64,000 nt of DNA from Parietichytrium sp. I65-24A (lineage: Eukaryota; Sar; Bigyra; Thraustochytrida; Thraustochytriidae), in assembly GCA_012862575.1 (NCBI GenBank), contig BLSF01000004.1:806001-870000 (forward strand), read 5' to 3'. Under the pieces are notes generated by a model that made no database searches, was not told the DNA's origin, and worked only from the letters and a program-made list of their open reading frames with translations. Positions within the stretch are counted from its first letter, which is position 1; the number at the start of each line of letters is the position of its first letter. The position numbers were made by a program, and so were the translations under genes. Shown here piece by piece: positions 30,901 to 38,713 of this stretch.

Positions 30901-31920
30901 TTTCGCTTGGTCGCAGTGAAAACAATACGTCTGCACACTGAAGCGAGTAGAATTCAAGTCGCCAAGGAAATTCGCGCTCTGGACATGTTCATGCGCGGCA
31001 GGGACGTCGCCCGAGATGGGCCAGGAACTCTAATAGAGATGTTTGGCGCTTATTACGATCCTGAGGAAGCAAGCGTAAGAATTGTCATGGAGTACATGGA
31101 TGGCGGCTCGTGCGACGATATGCTGCAGCAATGGGAGCCACCATCAGAGGTGCTGCTAGCCGCCATTGCGAAAGGCGCTCTGAGTTCGTTGCAAGAGCTT
31201 CACGCGAGCCATCGTCTACACAGAGATATCAAGCCCGCCAACATCCTCATTGATCGAAAACTAGGTGCCAAACTTTCAGACCTTGGTCTTGCGAGGGACC
31301 TCCTCGCAAAGGGCGGGCAAGAGCACGAAAACGACGCCATGGCAGAAACTTTCGTCGGCACCTTGGCGTATATGAGTCCCGAGAGACTGGAAGGAAAAGC
31401 TTACTCTTACCCAGCTGACTTGTGGGCTCTTGGAGCAAGCCTTACAGCGTTGGCGCTGGGCAAGAATCCTGTACGAGAAAAGACGTTTTTCCAATTATTA
31501 GAATACTTGCAGCAGAATCCTTTCCCGAGCGTCGGGGAGACTTTTTCGGAAGGTTTCAGGGACTTTGTTCGAATCTGTTTGGAAAGAGATCCCGCGGACC
31601 GGCAAACTGCGTCGAGCCTTCTTCAGCATGAGTGGCTCATGCAATACGATCGACAGGACATGCCGTACCCTCTCGCTGCACTGCGTTCGTATATTGAGCG
31701 CGCCGCAGAAGGCAATCGCTACAAAAGAGATGAGCTGAATGATATTGCTTCGCGCGTGAATGCGCACCTTGGCCATTTTGCCGCAAAGCTCTCTGAAGAC
31801 GGTAAGGACGCCCCGGTGCAAGTGGTCGTTCCGCTCTCCAAAGTTAGGAGGTTGTCAGAGCAACTAGGCGTCCCAGTTCGCCACACTATCAAAGCCTTCA
31901 AGAACAATACTTTACGTTAG
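27904..31920 (+). CDS. Transmembrane TKL-Tudor-MAP2K dual-kinase protein
   Basis: This 1338-residue protein carries two kinases. Residues about 88-212 are an Asn-Glu repeat tract, followed by a folded region (about 215-415) with Cys and N-glycosylation-type sites. A membrane helix lies at about 419-441. Kinase 1 (about 517-785) is TKL-like: GQGANGRVF, VAVK with K543, HFDIKPANILL with D642 (Phe replaces Arg of HRD), and DLG at 660. A Tudor-like segment (about 800-845, GRISRNRGDGTYEV) and an acidic Ser linker follow. Kinase 2 (about 978-1250) resembles a MAP kinase kinase: K1006, HRDIKPANILI with D1108, DLG at 1126 and YMSPERLEG. The two MEK-type activation-loop Ser sites align with A1145 and T1149. 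No clear signal peptide is seen, so topology is inferred. The start is the first ATG; a TTG frame opens upstream. Confidence 0.85.
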   Translation: MTGKSVPPVPPVSEALARWSALASTACLARPACLSALRDSVLRETGVRVEWWARGNRRVRRVSPQSDATGRSTTWRGTAGALQESFLNVDENENENLNVDVNENFNVDENENENENENENENEEVNENENEEVNKNVHENEEVNKNVDENENENENENENENENEEVNKNVHENEEVNKNVDENEKENMAVNVNENENENENENEELNMNAELDAENVLVLVSSQDQDQDDAIASREDVLRSAGLQMGDLSEFVAAVVDAGVPEREVDVVFWAPNKGSAATFAAARELLVLGGNRAVWVKAYSERDARRAVNKSAVMFQPVLKAANWTVEDDWVRVCAETALFSGLVPSHGVLCVSLPGRLGCEPQFPSHTNVQAFPSAVWPGPPLREGWQNESLGLHWNCRPWIEDLERRELAETSTVVLGSVLSVLLALALVVIGYLVCRQRHGRGSRSTGRARFPMESSSGSDTDSEAEEDLEASNRKKRSAVPERPGDHLSHHKISPRKRSNDVFGIDLSKLQFGTLIGQGANGRVFRATYMGTDVAVKEVTPLTPADASHKDFLTELEALRRLRHPHIVELYGAAVLQSPDGMGRVRYLLVTELAPCSLRDVLDSDDTLTLMQTLRLATEIARGAAFIHSMRAVHFDIKPANILLTDSGRVKLCDLGIAKLGSFTDQIHGTFTKTGVRGTPAYVAPEILQGTAPTLAFSVDVYSWALVFWEMLHRRNPHPEQWTMAILFTNLLEGYRPEIGPLTPARLRRLLMQSWSQKPEKRPEFEEILVELSWAEQELKHPERAFLSTHEVQVWRENRFVSGRISRNRGDGTYEVVLLEGLPRPHVYHASEILLVDGGGGVGDRKEKLIDEILDDTTDPSVAMNFRVVNDEGPRAQWSSKSKSKNTGTSPSARPDGDELVSPNSKDDASSVSSSDTDELVSSTDDARSIEIDGIRIGVRGILRPTSGTESDSDSEGVAPKSPPKSVREGLVMLNEIGRGASGRVNRAIQLETFRLVAVKTIRLHTEASRIQVAKEIRALDMFMRGRDVARDGPGTLIEMFGAYYDPEEASVRIVMEYMDGGSCDDMLQQWEPPSEVLLAAIAKGALSSLQELHASHRLHRDIKPANILIDRKLGAKLSDLGLARDLLAKGGQEHENDAMAETFVGTLAYMSPERLEGKAYSYPADLWALGASLTALALGKNPVREKTFFQLLEYLQQNPFPSVGETFSEGFRDFVRICLERDPADRQTASSLLQHEWLMQYDRQDMPYPLAALRSYIERAAEGNRYKRDELNDIASRVNAHLGHFAAKLSEDGKDAPVQVVVPLSKVRRLSEQLGVPVRHTIKAFKNNTLR
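28162..28535 (+). repeat. GAATGA hexanucleotide repeat in coding sequence
   Basis: A long in-frame run of GAATGA-type units encodes Asn-Glu alternation in the dual kinase. A longer module containing EEVNKNVHENEEVNKNVDEN is duplicated (about 28290-28357 and 28397-28460), showing a second level of tandem expansion. Confidence 0.93.
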
Positions 31921-32173
31921 CTCCCTTGTGCGGTGTGGCCAAAGAAGAACATACATGTACAATTATTTTACCCTGCGTTTTCTTTGTTTTTGGGCCAGCC
32001 CTCCCCTCCCAGTTCAAGTTGATACATGACTTGGAAACTCTCGTCTGGATTTTTTTTGGTTTATTTGGAAAGTATGGTTGTGCGAGAATTGATTTATAAA
32101 GGTTGCGGTGCTGTTCTTGATCGAAGCGCCAGTCAATATCGCTCGATAAGAGCACATGTTTCGAGCGCGATCT

Positions 32174-34208
32174 CTAATAATCGTCACCAGTGATCATTCT
32201 GCGAATAAGCTCGAAGGCCTGCTCTGGGGCAGATTCCGGAACCTCATGGCGCCCCCCGCGAATAGTAGTGAAGACGAACTGATTGCCTCTGCGAGGAGTT
32301 TTGTAAGTGACGGCATACCCAGCCACCTGCTGTCCTTCTCCATCAAGAGCCTTGTAGGTCCATGGGTGCCACTCTTCCGTAACGTCAAAGCCCATGGAGC
32401 TTGTCCAGTGCATGTTGTCAGTGTATGGAACGCAGGCGTCTATTTTTGTAGGAGTTCAGTTGCCGATGTCATTCATTAAGGTAGAAAAAAACAATTCCAG
32501 CAAAAAGCATTTGTACACAGACGAGTCGAGTGCGTGTGTGTGTTAGTTAGCACCTCTTTCGGCATGGATCTTTCGCCAAAAAAAAAGCAACTTACCCCAG
32601 TCACTACGGATTCGATGTAACACAGCATTGAAATTGGTCATGGTCAGTCCTCTCAAGCTGCACAAACTGCTCGCAAAGACTCATCGACACTTACCCGTTA
32701 TAAATGATGGTGCGCTCCAGGTACTCGACAAGGTCTGGGTAGGTGTCGCGTGGAAGGTTTTCACGGTTGCTGGTGTAGTTGATCTGGTTGGCGCAAACCT
32801 CCCAGTAGAATGGTGGAGGCTTCACGTGAAGCGCTTCGACTACTTCCTTCTGAGCAACGTAGGCAGAGGCGTAGCGGGAGTCGATGCATGCCACTGGGCC
32901 TTCAATTTTATCTTGAAGGCTCAGCTGATCAACCATGAACGACGAGCGAAGGACCGCGGCGTCGTTCATCAACTCGTAGCCTGCGGATGGCGCTTTGAGA
33001 GCGAGCTTGCTGCCGTTGTGGCACTCACCGTAGATGTTGTAGAGGTTCACATTTCCGACCTCCTGGTGCATCTTCTTCAGAGCTGCTTGGCACTCGCCAG
33101 TTGGCGTTGGGATCTGGTCGCTAAAGTCTCCGCAGTATTTCGGCACGTTCTCCTTGGACGTCTGAGACACCAAAGCAGTCTCCATGAGGTACTGAGAGAG
33201 GAATTTCTCTTTTTGGCCTTGGTTGGAGCATGCTCCAAGCTGATTTCCGGTGCAGCCGTTGCCAACAGCGATTGCGCGCAGCGGAGCTCCATTGTAGGTT
33301 CCTGCAACGTCGGCCTTCATGATGGCCTCTGCTAGGGTCGGAGTATAGACACCGGAATAGCTTTCCCCGGTCCTGTTGAATTCGAAGACGTGAGTCAAAA
33401 CGGGGGCCTCTCTCTCTCTCTCTCTCTCGTGACCACTCTTTCAGTGCGCAACTTACAAGAAAAAGTCTGAGCTGCGGTATTCCGGGAACAGCTCAAAAAA
33501 CTTTTCCACCGCCTCAAGATTGTCGTGAGCGGTCTTGTCGTCGTTGGTCTTGTAGTCTTCCGGATCGTCCGAGTACGAGAATCCAACACCAACAGGCGCC
33601 TCAAAGTACAACATGTTGGCGAGCCGCGCCCATGTAAACTTGAAAGGTACCAGCTCCGAGGTATTGGAAGGGTTAAACCTGAACGGCCCATGCTCGTAGA
33701 AGAATCCCTGCGCACCCCAATCCCAATCCAAATCCCAATCCAAAATTCAATCCGAAATTCAATCCCAATCCAAATCCAAATCCCAATCCGAAATTGAATC
33801 CCAATCCAAATCCAAATCCGAAATTCAATCCCAATCCCAATCCCAATCCGAAATCCAATCCCAAAATCCAATCGAAACACAAACACACATGGAACACATA
33901 AGATCGTCAGCCAAATCCGCCCAAACATTTGCATGTCACATTCGCCCATGCCTCTCACTCACATCAAGCGACGAGCATCCCGGTCCGCCGTTCGTCCAAA
34001 GCACCACTGGCTCTCCGTCGCCGCCGCCGTGCTTCTCCACAAAGTAGTAATGGATGTGCTTCTTCCCGCCGCCAATGTCCAAGTACCCGCTGTAATGTTT
34101 CGACGGCAGCTCGCCCTCCCAACCGGGCAAACTTTGCACTCGATGGGACTCCACTGCGCCGTCCACCGCCCCAAAAAACGCCAACAGCGCCGCCACACTA
34201 GCTTTCAT
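32174..34208 (-). CDS. Serine carboxypeptidase (S10), five exons with micro-exon
   Basis: This secreted or vacuolar serine carboxypeptidase has 482 residues when spliced. Exons are 33963-34208, 33457-33707, 32695-33372, 32596-32603 and 32174-32439. All donors are GTAAGT or GTGAGT and all acceptors AG, and the spliced length is exactly 483 codons. A signal peptide (residues 1-18) is followed by NGGPGCSSLD. The nucleophile is Ser170 in TGESYSG, the catalytic Asp is Asp395 in NGDWDACVPY, and the His is His459 in GGRHEVP. Exon 4 is only 8 nt (TGACTGGG). It restores the family motif Gly-Asp-x-Asp, and the catalytic Asp codon is split between exons 4 and 5. A longer in-frame exon using an upstream acceptor is possible but would break this motif. 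Intron 1 contains a hexamer minisatellite. Confidence 0.88.
32596..32603 (-). other. Predicted 8-nt micro-exon of the carboxypeptidase gene
   Basis: On the minus strand the sequence is TAG, then TGACTGGG, then GTAAGT. Joined to exon 3 (ending GG) and exon 5 (starting AC) it encodes Gly-Asp-Trp-Asp and keeps the frame. Flanking introns are 91 nt (32604-32694) and 156 nt (32440-32595). Confidence 0.75.
33715..33873. repeat. 6/12-bp minisatellite inside intron 1
   Basis: Tandem CCCAAT, CCAAAT and 12-base CCGAAATTCAAT units fill most of the first carboxypeptidase intron. Open frames through it, rich in Gly, Phe and Leu, are artefacts of the repeat. Confidence 0.92.
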
Positions 34209-34310
34209 CTTAGTCTTTGCTCTTTACTCTTAGCTCCTTCTTCTTTCTGTCCGCGCTGGTAACGCTCTCTCTCTATCTGTCCTCGGGTACCTTCAAGTTT
34301 CAGTGAGTGG

Positions 34311-34360
34311 TGGATACTCTTGGATACTCTTGGATATTATTGGATATTATTGAATAGTCT
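34311..34360. repeat. Five tandem 10-bp units
   Basis: The units are two TGGATACTCT, two TGGATATTAT and one TGAATAGTCT. The spacing of one helical turn puts the AT steps on one face of the DNA, about 100-150 bp upstream of the carboxypeptidase start. Confidence 0.85.
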
Positions 34361-34850
34361 TGACGGGATTGCGGCTGTTATGGGGTTGGGGTAAGTGGCT
34401 CTTAAGGCACTGGTGCGAATGAGTGGAGCGGGTTGGCCTATGCCGTGGATAGGCTGGTGTCTATCGAAGGTTGGGGAAGGATGGAAGTGAGAGTGTTAGG
34501 GTTTCGTGTGGGAGAGAAGGTCACTCTGGTTAGTAGGCGGATACTGTGAGGTGTAGTGAGACGAGAAATTATTTCCTTTCAACCAAATGCAGAGGCAATG
34601 TTGGTTCTGACTTTGACCTGCCTTGCCTTGTCTGCAGGCTCTGTTTTAAGAGAGAACGTCTTCTCGATTTAATCATAGTAATTACACATACGTTTAATCT
34701 CATCGCCGAAACCATGCCGCACTGTGCTGACAGTGAATGAACACAGTCCCAGAAAGCAAAAACTGTCCAAACGAGTCCATTTTCCATCCTTAACCCTTTC
34801 TACTCCATCCTAACCCAATCCACAGCGCCCATTGTTTCCCGTAGTTATCA

Positions 34851-34870
34851 TCGCACTTTTTCGCACTTTT
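34851..34870. promoter_or_regulatory. Tandem TCGCACTTTT element
   Basis: Two perfect tandem copies of the 10-mer found in four near-copies at 4925-4963. They lie about 330 bp upstream of the plus-strand gene at 35197. TTGCAAAG follows within 15 bp, as at the other site. A regulatory role is inferred from the recurrence. Confidence 0.35.
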
Positions 34871-35196
34871 GGACTATTGCAAAGCATAGCATGTGTCAGG
34901 GCGTTTGGAAATCCATTTGACAAGAGTACGGTATCTTAATCCTATGTATGCACTATGAGTATCACTAGTGGTCTCTAAACGTTGTGAAAGGTGTACCGGG
35001 CCCTGACACGGACGTCCAACGTGAAACAGAACGACGCCAAAAGAGCGTGGCGAGAGTATCGGGCATAGATTTTGCATGCAAAGAGACACGGAAGAGGCTT
35101 CACAACGGCGGCAATCAGGTCAGAGCAGAACTGGTCAAGGTTTCCCAAGTTGGACGTGTTTGAACTGGACCTCGGAGAGCAGATGCCCGGCCGGGA

Positions 35197-35820
35197 ATGG
35201 CGGTGGTAGAGAAAATCGATGGCAAGCTGTTTAAAACGGCGTTTGGGAAGGGCCAAGACCTGGACAGTGATGCGGCAGAGGTGGATCAGATGCTAGCCGA
35301 GGCCAGGTTTGTTCGCCGATTGGTGCTGGAGCATCAGCAAAAGCTCCTCGCTCAAGATGCCAAGCTGCACCGGAAACTGCAAGCTGCAGAGAACGGCTTT
35401 GCCAGATGCCAGCCAAAATCGCGTCTTCCTGCCCGGCATAGTAACCTAGAACCAGAGCAGACGAAGCCAAGGGTCTTGCAGCCTCTTGATTCCCAGCAAG
35501 CTGCGTCGACAACGCGAACCTCGATCGGTGCTTCCACCTTTCGGACCAAAGCTTCCCAGAGATCGTCAAGCTCCGAGATGCTCATTTTCGTGAAATCCAG
35601 TCCCAACATCCCCACGACTAATGCAGAGTTCTTGTCAGAACTCACGACACCGGTTCACGACCTACCGTCTATCAACCTCAGCGCACCCTTTTCAGAAACA
35701 TTCAAAGATAACGTGCGTAGAATTCCAAACCAAGATATGTACAACGAGCAACCGGGTTTGCCAAACTACCTCGAGCCTCGGAAAAAGAAGCCAAAAAAGA
35801 GAAAGCAGAGGCGGGCGTGA
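35197..35820 (+). CDS. Small basic protein, unknown, 207 aa
   Basis: I do not recognise this protein. The N-terminal 70 residues form a probable helix (EVDQMLAEARFVRRLVLEHQ), the middle is Ser/Thr/Gln-rich and probably disordered, and the extreme C-terminus is a dense basic cluster (RKKKPKKRKQRR) that would serve as a nuclear or nucleolar localisation signal. The start is an ATG at 35197. It converges on the ankyrin gene 323 bp away, keeping the alternating gene order of the region. Composition suggests a nuclear adaptor or assembly factor, but no function is claimed. Confidence 0.6.
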   Translation: MAVVEKIDGKLFKTAFGKGQDLDSDAAEVDQMLAEARFVRRLVLEHQQKLLAQDAKLHRKLQAAENGFARCQPKSRLPARHSNLEPEQTKPRVLQPLDSQQAASTTRTSIGASTFRTKASQRSSSSEMLIFVKSSPNIPTTNAEFLSELTTPVHDLPSINLSAPFSETFKDNVRRIPNQDMYNEQPGLPNYLEPRKKKPKKRKQRRA

Positions 35821-36143
35821 GGATGATATTTTAGTTTAATTGTAAATGAGTGAAGAGTAAAGTATTGAAAATAGTCAAATCTACCGTTTTGTTGTGCTGT
35901 GTGCGTGCTGTCTCTTGCTTTCACTCTTGACAGTGAACATATCACGAAGCATAATCAAAGCGAGGAACAGAAACCTGAATCTTGGAGAATCCCTTTTTTT
36001 TTGTTGAAGTTGAGAGAATTTACTTTTGTTCTGATGTATGTTCAGCCAATACAAATACCTCCGCAAAAAACATTCGTACCATGAAACAAACTCTATCGTT
36101 GGAGAGCAGGAGGTAGTTCTGGTAGCGGCAAGAAAGGCTCTTT
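35821..36143. other. Convergent 3' spacer
   Basis: This is an AT-rich spacer between converging genes. Nothing else is recognised. Confidence 0.5.
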
Positions 36144-37045
36144 TTAGAGGGCGTTTGGGTCAATCTTCTTGGACTTGCGCCTCTTCTCCAAGGCGCGCTC
36201 CATGGCGTTGGCGGTCTCCTCGTTGCCGGATTGCCGCGCACACTGTAGAGCATCTTGGCCAAGCTGTTGGAATAATTTCCAAGGCAACAAAAGGAAAAAT
36301 GTCAATGTCAGAGCCTGCTCAAGGCATGAGGAAAGAGCACCAAGGCAAGCCTTGAAATACGTTACACTTACAGCATTAAGCGCTTTGAGGGATGCGCCTT
36401 CCTTCACCAAGACGACCGCAAGATCAGTGTGTCCGTTCTTTGCTGCGATCATGAGCGGAGTCATTTTATTTCGCTTCGTGGACACGTCTAGGCGGGCGCC
36501 CCTCTGAACAAGCGCTAGCGCAGTTTCGTATCTTCCCCATTCTGTTTCCAAACCAAAAAGAAATCGATGCTATCGTCAGTGCCAAAAAATGTGACAAAAG
36601 AGAGACTTTGCTGATACGCCGACTTACCCGATGCCTTGTACAAGGCAGTTTCTCCATTTGCGTCGCGCTGGTCAATGTTTGCTCTGTTGGCGACAAGGAG
36701 CTCCACCGTATGAGTCTCCCCGACCTTAGCAGCGACCATGAGTGCCGTTTCCGCGAACGAAGGCTCTTCGGAGTCAACCGGAACGCCAGATTCGAGTAAT
36801 TTTTCGACCTTATCCGAATTGCCTTCCTTCGCAGCTTGCATGAGGTCCGCGATGTGTTTCTTCGAGTCCTTCACCCGGTTCTTCTCCACAATCTTCTTCC
36901 TAGCGCCAGGCATCAACGACTTGAACGCGTTCCACGAGCTCTCGCTTCCGCCCATCAGCTCCTTCTTCAGCTCCTCCACCTCTCTTCGAAGCGCCTCATT
37001 CTGCTTCTTCAGCTCGTCGTTCTCCTTTATCAGCTCGTCAGCCAT
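36144..37045 (-). CDS. Coiled-coil ankyrin-repeat protein, three exons
   Basis: The spliced protein has 235 residues. Exons are 36628-37045, 36372-36541 and 36144-36263; introns are 86 and 108 nt with GTAAGT donors and ACAG acceptors, and the joined length is a whole number of codons. Residues 1-35 are a heptad coiled coil (ELIKENDELKKQNEALRREV). Ankyrin repeats occupy about 50-220, including ETALMVAAKVGETHTVELLV, GETALYKASEWGRYETALAL and TPLMIAAKNGHTDLAVVLV. The C-terminus is basic (EKRRKSKKIDPNAL). Both introns interrupt ankyrin repeats, and removing them rejoins the repeat consensus, which supports the model. A nine-codon upstream extension lacks a better start. Probably an intracellular dimerising scaffold; the partner is unknown. 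Confidence 0.83.
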
Positions 37046-38713
37046 TTCGCCTTTGCACCTTTGTCTTTGCACAGATTAGAGACTGTGCGCGCCGAATAAG
37101 TCAGCCCTGTCACGCAAGTTTGATACAGTGTTTGTTTGGTCGACCGAGCGATACACTGAAACACTGAATGAATGATTGCCCTCGTGCGAGCGATCTCCTG
37201 GCTCCGACTGCTGTACACTTCGACCCTCGCGTACTCGCACTTCTCGCACTCCAAACCACGCTCGCTTGTGTGAGAGATAGAGAAAGAGAGAAAGAGAGTG
37301 ACTCCAACAAGGAAAGAGAGAGAGATAGAGAGAGCCAACAGTGCACAACTTCATTTCACCCGCCTGAAAAAACGACTAAGTCCGAGGAGCTCTTTCGGTA
37401 ATGTTTTCCCACGGTAAAGGGTAGGAGTTACGCTGAGCGAGTGTGCACCAGAAGAGGGAGAGGGAGGAGGATAATGTTTGAGGTAGTAAGTCGGTAAGGA
37501 GTGGGTTTTCCTCGTGCGTGTGATGGGTGTGCAGACTTTGAACGTTTGCAGTTGAGAGCTTTGGGTGAATGGATACGTTGACTTGCAAGATACTATACCA
37601 GCTAATGCATTTAGTTTAGTGATGGGCCGAAAGAGACTGCGAGATTGCCGTCTTGTTAACAGTAAATTCGCATGTCCAATCTGAACAAATCCCTCATACC
37701 AGTTCATCGAAGACTCGGTCACAGAAAGACGACTCATACTTACCTAAAACTCTACCACACATCACGACCTTACGCAATGTCCTACTATACCATACCAAAT
37801 CGTAGTACACATCATAGCCGCCATATTCGAGTCTACCGCGAGGAACCCATATTCGGGCTAGCGCAGGGGCGATGGCGATGCATAGTGGAGCCCGGTAAGG
37901 AACGCGACTCGCAGAACAGAACCCGCCTCGCAAATCAACGGTAGTTTGATCCATTGTTCTTGTTTTCGACGTGGTCACATAGTTGGAAAAGGAGAAAGAA
38001 AAGGAGAAGAAGAAGGAGGAGGCAAGTGCGGCAGCAGCGCGCGAGGTCCAGCTCCCTGCGCCGGTTCTACGAGCGTGGCCGCGGCCCTGGTTCTTGGTTC
38101 TTGGTTCTCGACCCTTGACTCTTGACTCTTCGTTCTTCGTTCTTGCTTCCTGCTTCTTGCTCTGGAAGCTTTTTGTTTTTTTTTGAATTTGAAAGATTTG
38201 GCGACTTTTCAATATTTATCGTCAGACAGCCAGACGGCCGCGGAGTTAATTGATGCGACTCGGCAAAGAATAACAATAATAAGAAGAAGAATAAGGAGCG
38301 CGGGAAAGGCGCTTGTGGAATTCAAAATTCAATTGGCGCCAAGTTGGGAGAATTGTATAGCGGAGAAGGTGCAAAATTCGAGTTTGGAGTCATTTTGGGT
38401 GAGAGAATTGAACGATTTGGTGAATCGATTGCAGAGTGGAAGCTGCGGGAAGTGGTCTAGCTTGGTGGAATAGAGTTGCGGCAATTGAACTTGGGTTTTG
38501 TCTTTCGCTGGACATCTCGAGGGTTGGGTGAAGGTACTTGGAAAGTGGTGGATTCCTGTTGCTATATTTTGGTTGACATAGAATCAGGACTTGTGAGAGG
38601 TTTACATATTCTTGCGGAGGACTCTTCAGAGGTTTGCAAGAAAGGCGCGAGGGATTGGTTGTGCTTATATCGCGTCACAAGGTTTGTTGGCTCGTCGATT
38701 GGCATATTTCACA
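37046..38713. other. Divergent spacer, 1.7 kb
   Basis: No gene is recognised. It contains a GA-rich run on the plus strand (37264-37335) and a run of 7-9-bp TTCTTGG/TTCTTCG/CTTGACT units (38089-38162). Frames on both strands through these are low-complexity. The right part should hold the promoter of the coiled-coil gene. Confidence 0.5.
38089..38162. repeat. Degenerate 7-8-bp CT-rich tandem repeat
   Basis: Tandem TTCTTGG, TTCTCGA, CTTGACT, TTCGTTC and TTCCTGC units, each present two or more times in succession. Confidence 0.75.

Larger units (their letters stand above)
34209..35196. other. Divergent spacer with phased 10-bp repeat
   Basis: No gene is seen. A CT run (34262-34280; GA on the carboxypeptidase strand) lies about 55 bp before that start codon. 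Five 10-bp units of TGGATACTCT type lie at 34311-34360. Two tandem TCGCACTTTT units are at 34851-34870. Confidence 0.55.

Noticed and set aside
33673-33897. Gly/Phe/Leu-rich frames opposite the carboxypeptidase region
   Set aside because: They arise from the hexamer minisatellite in intron 1 and are removed by splicing.
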